In this document: one piece after another, positions 1-4,104 of the stretch
Layout of the letters: every line of letters starts with the position of its first letter
How positions within the stretch are numbered: the first letter of the stretch is position 1
Assembly (NCBI GenBank): GCA_023433985.1
Contig: JAEYTN010000423.1
Coordinates: 1-8,326, forward strand
Direction of reading: 5' to 3'
Length of the DNA stretch: 8,326 bases
DNA from: Pseudomonadota bacterium
GTDB lineage: Bacteria; Pseudomonadota; Alphaproteobacteria; Rhizobiales; Devosiaceae
Notes under the pieces: model-generated
The model's database searches: none
What the model saw: the letters and a program-made list of their open reading frames with translations, nothing else
Told to the model about the DNA's origin: nothing
Position numbers and translations under genes: made by a program

Positions 1-2
1 CC

Positions 3-464
3 CCCGCCGCGATGAGCCTTGCCGCAGCGCCCAAGCCGGCGACGCGGCCGGCCGGAAACTCCGTGGTGGAAGAGGCCTTCGTGCCGCTCGCCTATGCCGA
101 GGCACCGGCTTCGTCGGGCAGCGTCGATGGCCTGATCAGGAAATACGCCGCCGTCTACGACGTGCCGGAGTCGCTGATCCGCCGCGTCGTGCAGCGCGAG
201 AGCGGCTTCAACCCCGGCGCGCGCAACGGCCCCTATTACGGGCTCATGCAAATCCGGCACGATACGGCCCGCTCGATGGGCTATTCAGGCTCGGCCGCCG
301 GCCTGCTCGATGCCGAGACCAACCTGAAATACGCAGTGAAGTACCTGCGCGGTGCCTATGTCGTCGCCGGCTACAACTCCGACGGCGCCGTGCGCAACTA
401 CGCCCGCGGCTACTACTACGACGCCAAGCGGCAGGGCCTGCTCAAGGAAGTCGGCCTGCGCTAG
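3..464 (+). CDS. Lytic transglycosylase, SLT domain (5' end outside window)
   Basis: A periplasmic or outer-membrane-associated lytic transglycosylase that cleaves the MurNAc-GlcNAc bond of peptidoglycan is the likely product. Numbering from the ATG at 12, the SLT fold covers about residues 40-145. RESGFNP holds the probable catalytic glutamate at residue 63, followed by YYGLMQI (76-81), then the ETNLKYAVKYL helix and the AVRNYARGYYYDAKRQGL tail typical of short rhizobial SLT proteins. The frame is open to the window edge, codons before the ATG (Pro-Ala-Ala) continue the Ala/Pro-rich linker, and no signal peptide is seen. I therefore infer that the true start and the export signal lie upstream and that the ATG at 12 is internal. 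It converges with the minus-strand regulator that follows. The family is secure; the exact substrate role is not. Confidence 0.85.
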   Translation, partial: PAAMSLAAAPKPATRPAGNSVVEEAFVPLAYAEAPASSGSVDGLIRKYAAVYDVPESLIRRVVQRESGFNPGARNGPYYGLMQIRHDTARSMGYSGSAAGLLDAETNLKYAVKYLRGAYVVAGYNSDGAVRNYARGYYYDAKRQGLLKEVGLR

Positions 465-503
465 GGGACAGCGGCCCCGGCTTCCCTTTCGGCCAGTCCA
501 CTC

Positions 504-521
504 AGGGCGTGCGAGCGCCCT
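504..521 (+). terminator. Possible hairpin terminator after the transglycosylase gene
   Basis: AGGGCG (504-509) pairs perfectly with CGCCCT (516-521) around a 6-base loop, about 40 bases after the transglycosylase stop. Only TT follows, so the U-tract is poor and this may simply be a structured 3' end. Confidence 0.3.
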
Positions 522-584
522 TCCACCACGTTCATGGGGCGGTGACCTTTCCCTGATCTTCCACCGCGTAGCGGGTGAGGGGGG

Positions 585-601
585 ACCATGCGAGGCATGG
601 T
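585..601. repeat. Perfect 7-bp inverted repeat in a convergent intergenic gap
   Basis: ACCATGC (585-591) and GCATGGT (595-601) form a perfect inverted repeat with a 3-base centre. It sits between the converging transglycosylase and response-regulator genes, just beyond the regulator stop. Nearby, 562-578 contains a CACCGC / GCGGGTG near-palindrome. This could be a bidirectional transcription stop or a fragment of a dispersed intergenic palindromic repeat. No T-tract is present on either strand. Confidence 0.35.
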
Positions 602-636
602 GGCGGGGGCGTCCAACCTCATCGGCGCTGTACGCG

Positions 637-1293
637 TCAGCTCTCGATCGCCAGCCGCACCAGCTCCGCCGTGTTCCGCGCGCCGATCTTTTCCATGATG
701 TGCCGGCGGTGCACTTCCACCGTGCGGTAGGAGAGGCCGAGGTCGGCGGCGATTTCCTTGTTGGTCTGGCCGTCGACCACATATTGCAGGATCTGCCGCT
801 CGCGGTAGGTCAGCGTGCCGAAGCCGCGCACCGTCACCTCGTCGGGGCCGTCCTTGCCGGGCTCGAGGCGGATGTCGCCGCGGAAGACATCCTGCATCGC
901 CTTGGCGATCTCGACCGGCGCATAGGGCGGCGAGAACACCTCCGAGGCGCCGTGCTTCATCGCCAGCACCACCAGTTCGGCGCGCACGCCTTCGGGGGCG
1001 AGCAGGAAGGCATGGATGCCCAGGTGCTGGCCACGGATGGCGTCTAGGGCCGTCAGCGCATCGCCGGCCGTACCGGCGCCATCGCAGAGCGCGAGCATCA
1101 CCAGGTCGGGGCGGCGCAGGGCCATCAGCCGGGTGAGGCCCGACAGGTCCGGCACCATCGATACCTGGAAGCCCTGTGCGATGAACTCGTCGCACAGCGC
1201 CTTGCATACCGCGACGTCCGGGTGGGTCAGGTAGATCAACCGGTCGCGGTTGAGATAGGTCCTGTAGGGGATCGCTTCTGCAAGTCGGTCCAC
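637..1293 (-). CDS. NarL/FixJ-type regulator with degenerate receiver domain
   Basis: A 218-aa DNA-binding transcription regulator. The C-terminal LuxR-type helix-turn-helix is intact at residues 161-218: LTYRERQIL, then GQTNKEIAADLGLSYRTVEVH, the usual NarL/FixJ pattern. Residues 18-137 have the length and hydrophobic strand pattern of a CheY-like receiver, but its key residues are gone. The acidic pair after strand 1 is replaced by Thr23-His24 (LIYLTHPD). The phosphoacceptor Asp position is Ala68 (PDLVMLALCD). The Thr/Ser of strand 4 falls in HAFLLAPEG, and the Lys-Pro of strand 5 is replaced in VFSPPYAP. I infer a phosphorylation-independent pseudo-receiver, perhaps binding a ligand or a protein. 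No histidine kinase lies next to it in this window. The start is GTG at 1293, supported by a GAGGAG ribosome site. The family is clear; target genes are unknown. Confidence 0.88.
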   Translation of the reverse strand: MDRLAEAIPYRTYLNRDRLIYLTHPDVAVCKALCDEFIAQGFQVSMVPDLSGLTRLMALRRPDLVMLALCDGAGTAGDALTALDAIRGQHLGIHAFLLAPEGVRAELVVLAMKHGASEVFSPPYAPVEIAKAMQDVFRGDIRLEPGKDGPDEVTVRGFGTLTYRERQILQYVVDGQTNKEIAADLGLSYRTVEVHRRHIMEKIGARNTAELVRLAIES

Positions 1294-1300
1294 TTGCTCT

Positions 1301-1306
1301 CTCCTC
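1301..1306 (-). promoter_or_regulatory. Ribosome binding site fixing a GTG start
   Basis: On the minus strand GAGGAG lies 7 bases before the GTG codon at 1293-1291. This supports GTG initiation of the response regulator over longer readings of the same frame. Confidence 0.7.
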
Positions 1307-1392
1307 GGCCAAGCCGCGCAGCCGGCCCTTGCTAGGTAGTCGGGCTAGGTCTGCTACCATCGATTTTGCGTCTCCATAAGTAGAAGACGCGC

Positions 1393-1434
1393 GCTGACAC
1401 ACGGCTGACAATGCATGGTAAGCACCCGCTTACC
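1393..1434. promoter_or_regulatory. Candidate operator: paired direct repeats plus inverted repeat
   Basis: GCTGACA occurs at 1393-1399 and again at 1404-1410, exactly 11 bases apart (about one helical turn). It is followed by a perfect inverted repeat, GGTAAGC (1417-1423) and GCTTACC (1428-1434), around ACCC. The cluster lies about 100 bp upstream of the regulator start and about 255 bp upstream of aqpZ. The spacing suits side-by-side binding of a dimeric regulator. Which protein binds, and which gene is controlled, is inference. Confidence 0.4.
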
Positions 1435-1677
1435 TCCAACTTCCGCATTTACGCGTAGTTGCACGGCTCATGACCGGATCCGGATTTATCCTCGATCCGA
1501 TCTTTATTGCGCCCAGCGGCACCGAGACTGGCGCAGATCCCCGAATTGCCTCTGCGCGACCAAACAAAACTGACCAATTCCATGCCAGTGCCAACTCCGG
1601 TGCAAAACCTGCCGGGTCCTGTAAGCAGTTGCCGCAGCGCGGAGTAATGATGCAGGGGCGAATCGTCCATTGCAGGC

Positions 1678-1682
1678 AGGGG
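1678..1682 (+). promoter_or_regulatory. Ribosome binding site deciding the aqpZ start
   Basis: AGGGG at 1678-1682 is only 1 base from the ATG at 1684 but 7 bases from the ATG at 1690. The second ATG also gives the MFRKL N-terminus known for AqpZ, so 1690 is preferred. Confidence 0.65.
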
Positions 1683-1689
1683 CATGAGC

Positions 1690-2406
1690 ATGTTCAGGAA
1701 ACTTTCGGCCGAGGCATTCGGCACGTTCTGGCTGGTTTTCGGGGGGTGCGGCAGCGCGCTGATCGCAGCTGCCTTCCCGGAGGTCGGCATCGGCTTCGTC
1801 GGCGTCTCGCTCGCCTTCGGCCTCACCGTTCTCACCATGGCCTACGCCGTGGGCGGCATTTCGGGCGGCCACTTCAACCCGGCGGTGTCGCTGGGCCTCG
1901 CGGTCGCCGGCCGCTTCGAGTACCGCGAGCTTGTTCCGTACTGGATCGCGCAGCTGGTGGGCGGCATCGTCGCCGCGGCGGTGCTGTATCTCATCTGCAC
2001 CGGCAAGGCCGGCTGGATGCCGGGCGGCTTCGCCTCGAACGGCTATGATGCGAACTCGCCGGACGGCTACTCGATGCTGTCGGCGCTCATCATCGAGATC
2101 GTGCTGACCGCCTTCTTCCTTCTCGTCATCCTGGGCTCGACCAGCAAGGCGGCCCCGGTCGGGTTCGCGCCGCTGTCGATCGGCCTCAGCCTGACGCTGA
2201 TCCACCTGATCTCGATCCCGGTGACCAACACCTCGGTCAACCCGGCCCGCTCGATCGCGGCGGCCATCTTCGCGCAGAACGGCGCGCTCGGGCAGGTCTG
2301 GCTCTTCATCGTCGCGCCGCTGGTCGGGGCGGCACTCGGTGCGGTGATCTGGAAATACCTGCTGTCGCCGGGCGAGAGCCCCGCGGGCATCGGCCGCGAG
2401 ACCTGA
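1690..2406 (+). CDS. aqpZ: Aquaporin Z, water channel
   Basis: A six-helix inner-membrane channel for rapid passive water flux, 238 aa from the ATG at 1690 (the ATG at 1684 would add two residues). Both half-helix signatures are present: GGHFNPAVS with NPA at 63-65, and NTSVNPARS with NPA at 184-186. The selectivity-filter residues match E. coli AqpZ: Phe43, His172, Thr181 and Arg187 (the last three shifted by two). The narrow Phe/His/Arg filter indicates a strict water channel rather than a glycerol facilitator. [19 protein letters not shown] matches the E. coli stretch exactly, and the start [20 protein letters not shown] also closely resembles it. The gene stands alone, divergent from the regulator upstream and followed by a hairpin terminator, so it is probably monocistronic. 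Confidence 0.96.
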   Translation: MFRKLSAEAFGTFWLVFGGCGSALIAAAFPEVGIGFVGVSLAFGLTVLTMAYAVGGISGGHFNPAVSLGLAVAGRFEYRELVPYWIAQLVGGIVAAAVLYLICTGKAGWMPGGFASNGYDANSPDGYSMLSALIIEIVLTAFFLLVILGSTSKAAPVGFAPLSIGLSLTLIHLISIPVTNTSVNPARSIAAAIFAQNGALGQVWLFIVAPLVGAALGAVIWKYLLSPGESPAGIGRET

Positions 2407-2429
2407 GCCGGAGCTCAACCCAGCCATTG

Positions 2430-2462
2430 AAGGCGTCGCCTGCCACCGCAGGGGGCGCCTTT
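2430..2462 (+). terminator. Hairpin terminator of aqpZ
   Basis: AAGGCG (2430-2435) pairs with CGCCTT (2456-2461). Inside, CCTGC (2439-2443) pairs with GCAGG (2448-2452) around CACC, leaving a small internal loop. TTTCGATT follows, a short T-rich tail. It begins about 25 bases after the aqpZ stop, as expected for an intrinsic terminator. Confidence 0.6.
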
Positions 2463-2479
2463 CGATTCCGGCGGAGACA

Positions 2480-2533
2480 CGAGCGGACGCTCAACCCACG
2501 GAGCCCCCAGGCGCAGCGTCGAGTGTCCGCTCG
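2480..2533. repeat. 13-bp inverted repeat between aqpZ and the small gene
   Basis: CGAGCGGACGCTC (2480-2492) pairs with GAGTGTCCGCTCG (2521-2533) with one G-T wobble; the loop is 28 bases. On the minus strand it starts about 10 bases after the stop of the small gene, so it could end that transcript, though no T-tract follows. It could also be an intergenic repeat unit or a protein-binding site. Confidence 0.5.
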
Positions 2534-2542
2534 CGCCTTGCC

Positions 2543-2743
2543 TCAGCGCCCCTGCAGCTCGCGCCGCAGGAGTGCCGGTAGCCGATAGACTTCGTGGCCC
2601 AGGCGGCGCTTGCGTCGCTTGGGCGGCGGCGGCTCGGCCGCCCCGAACAGCTCCCGCACGTCTTCGGCGGGAATAGTATCGTCGTCCTGCAAGCCCAGCG
2701 CCCACGCGGCGAGCTCGCCCTTCACGATGAAAAACCCACTCAT
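2543..2743 (-). CDS. Small basic hypothetical protein, 66 aa
   Basis: I do not recognise the family. The 66-aa product begins MSGFFIVKGELAAWALGL, continues with an acidic stretch (QDDDTIPAEDVRELFG, 19-34), then a proline run (38-41) and a strongly basic patch KRRKRR (42-47), and ends in a predicted amphipathic LPALLRRELQGR. No signal peptide or membrane helix is evident. Support for a real gene: AGGGG sits 8 bases before the ATG, the composition is protein-like rather than the Arg/Ala/Gly mixture of shadow frames, and structured candidate control sites lie upstream. Against: it is short and lies in GC-rich DNA where chance frames are common. The basic patch may bind nucleic acid; this is inference only. 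It lies 113 bases downstream of the LuxR-type gene on the same strand. Confidence 0.5.
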   Translation of the reverse strand: MSGFFIVKGELAAWALGLQDDDTIPAEDVRELFGAAEPPPPKRRKRRLGHEVYRLPALLRRELQGR

Positions 2744-2787
2744 AACCTACGCCCCTAGCACCCCCCGATGCGATCAGCAGCATGACT

Positions 2788-2824
2788 GGTATGTAATCGG
2801 TATGCATCACCCATTTGGGTGATG
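2788..2824. promoter_or_regulatory. Candidate operator: GGTATG pair and perfect 20-bp palindrome
   Basis: GGTATG occurs at 2788-2793 and 2799-2804, 11 bases apart. It is directly joined to the perfect palindrome CATCACCCATTTGGGTGATG at 2805-2824 (arms of 9, centre TT). A second small hairpin, GAGC-AAAA-GCTC, is at 2828-2839. The cluster sits between the LuxR-type gene and the small basic gene, 45-80 bases before the latter's start. It could be an operator for the small gene or, as RNA, a weak terminator for the LuxR-type gene; no T-tract follows the palindrome on the minus strand. Confidence 0.45.
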
Positions 2825-2856
2825 GAAGAGCAAAAGCTCGTTATCTGACCAAACGC

Positions 2857-3951
2857 TCAGGAATCGGTTTCCGTCAGCGGGCTGGCGCCGGCGAGCAGGC
2901 GAACGAGATCGGACTGGCGGGCGGTGGCGGTCTTGGCCATCACACCCTTGAGCTGCGTGCGCACGGTTTCGCGCGAGGTGGCACTACGCAACGAAATCTC
3001 CTCGATCGACAGCCCCGCCGCCAGCGCCCGGGCCACGCGCGCCTCGGCCGGCGTGAGGTCGAACAGCCCATGCAGCATCTCGGTCAACGGCGCTTCGGGC
3101 GCTACCACGGCGGTCAGCACCAGCAGCAGTTCCGCCGAAGCGAAGATATCGTGCGCCGCGCGGCGGATCGGCAGCAGGTGCGCGATCAGCGCCGGTTCGC
3201 CCTCATGCGCCGGAATGGGAATGGAGCGGGCCGAATGATGCGGATCGGCCGCGAAGCTGTCCAGCGCCTGCTTCAGCGCCTCGTTGGCCGCGCGGCTCGC
3301 GATTGTCACATGGTCGAACGCCGCGGCGGCGACGCGCGGCGCCAGTTGCTCGAACAGCGGATTGGCGATCACGACGCGGGCGGTACGCGTCAGCGCCGCC
3401 CCGGGCAGACCGACGAGCTGCAGCGCCTCGGTGGCGCCCGTCGCGGCGCGCAGCCCCAGCCGGTGGGCCAGCAGCGCCGCGCGCGCCAGGTGCGGCCGGT
3501 AGGGGTCCAGCCCCTCCATCTCCTCGCGCGTAAATGCCCCCTCGGGGCCGCCGCGCGCGATATCGAAGACCAGCATGTCCGAAGTCGGCACCGGAATGAC
3601 CGTCCCCGCCGAGTAGCGCAGCCCGTTGGGGTAGAGGAAATCCTGGTAGATGCCGTCCCGGTCGAGTTCGGCGCGGCTGAACAGCTCGAGGTCGTGCACG
3701 AAGCCGGCATGGCCGGAGGACAGCGCGCGCCGCGGCCGGGGGTTCTCGTACTCGTCCGCCCTTTCGGCCCAGCTCGAGATATGCGGCAGGTAGGGTTCGG
3801 TGGCCGCGTAGTTCACCCGCCGGTCGACGTCGAGCGCCAGCAGCGCGACGTTGCGGGTCCGGACCAGCTCCCCGATCCGCTCGAGCACGCGCGGCCAACT
3901 TTCCGGCACGGCCGCCGCCTCGTAGATCAGATCGAGCAGCGCACTATCCAT
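2857..3951 (-). CDS. LuxR-type transcriptional regulator with N-terminal sensory region
   Basis: A 364-aa cytoplasmic regulator. The C-terminal LuxR-type helix-turn-helix spans about residues 297-355: FDLTPAEARVARALAAGLS, then SRETVRTQLKGVMAKTATARQSDLVRLL. This belongs to the orphan subgroup seen in rhizobia and sphingomonads rather than the NarL/FixJ group; there is no CheY-like receiver and no recognisable acyl-homoserine-lactone binding motif. Residues 1-165 look like a globular GAF/PAS-like sensing region, and 180-285 resemble a second PAS-like module (VVIANPLFEQLAPRV, then SIPIPAHEGEPALIAHLLPI). The ligand is unknown. The start at 3951 is chosen because GGAG lies 5 bases upstream. The frame continues far upstream as an open reading frame antisense to polA, which I regard as non-coding. 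It is divergent from polA, with repeats in the shared control region that may be autoregulatory. Confidence 0.85.
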   Translation of the reverse strand: MDSALLDLIYEAAAVPESWPRVLERIGELVRTRNVALLALDVDRRVNYAATEPYLPHISSWAERADEYENPRPRRALSSGHAGFVHDLELFSRAELDRDGIYQDFLYPNGLRYSAGTVIPVPTSDMLVFDIARGGPEGAFTREEMEGLDPYRPHLARAALLAHRLGLRAATGATEALQLVGLPGAALTRTARVVIANPLFEQLAPRVAAAAFDHVTIASRAANEALKQALDSFAADPHHSARSIPIPAHEGEPALIAHLLPIRRAAHDIFASAELLLVLTAVVAPEAPLTEMLHGLFDLTPAEARVARALAAGLSIEEISLRSATSRETVRTQLKGVMAKTATARQSDLVRLLAGASPLTETDS

Positions 3952-3960
3952 GTTCACTCC

Positions 3961-4027
3961 GTGGAACAGCGATATTGCCGCGTTTTTACGCACTTCGTAA
4001 AGCGTTCCACCCCGGCGAGCGTTCCAC
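3961..4027. promoter_or_regulatory. Divergent control region with GTTCCAC repeats and a palindrome
   Basis: AGCGTTCCAC occurs twice as a direct repeat (4001-4010 and 4018-4027, 17 bases apart). An inverted copy, GTGGAAC, lies at 3961-3967 next to the LuxR-type gene's ribosome site. Between them is the palindrome TTTACG (3985-3990), CACTT, CGTAAA (3996-4001). The arrangement is operator-like and lies in the 153-base gap that must hold the promoters of the LuxR-type gene and polA. Autoregulation by the LuxR-type protein is inference. Confidence 0.45.
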
Positions 4028-4104
4028 GACCTGTCACCCATGTCAGGGTTCACCCCGCGACGCGGAGTCGGTAAGGTCCGCCCGACCTCAGCCGGAATCG
4101 CCAC

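Larger units (their letters stand above)
1294..1689. other. Divergent intergenic region between regulator and aqpZ
   Basis: This 396-base gap separates the outward-facing starts of the regulator (minus) and aqpZ (plus), so both promoters should lie here. It is less GC-rich than the flanking genes and no convincing protein or RNA gene was found. It holds the repeat cluster at 1393-1434 and a 10-bp palindrome CCGGATCCGG at 1474-1483. I could not pick a sigma-70 promoter with good -35 and -10 boxes on either strand. Confidence 0.6.

Noticed and set aside
461..1411. A 316-codon minus-strand frame overlapping the response regulator.
   Set aside because: It is a shifted reading of the same strand; the 218-aa frame carries the clear helix-turn-helix and a proper ribosome site.
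1459..1490. Possible promoter TTGCAC with ATTTAT downstream, ahead of aqpZ.
   Set aside because: The spacing is 19 bases and the -10 match is poor, so I would not annotate it without transcript data.
1504..2427. A 307-codon minus-strand frame opposite aqpZ.
   Set aside because: Charged low-complexity sequence antisense to a certain aqpZ gene.
2815..4074. A 419-codon plus-strand frame rich in Arg, Gly and Gln.
   Set aside because: It is antisense to the well-supported LuxR-type gene and has no domain-like pattern.
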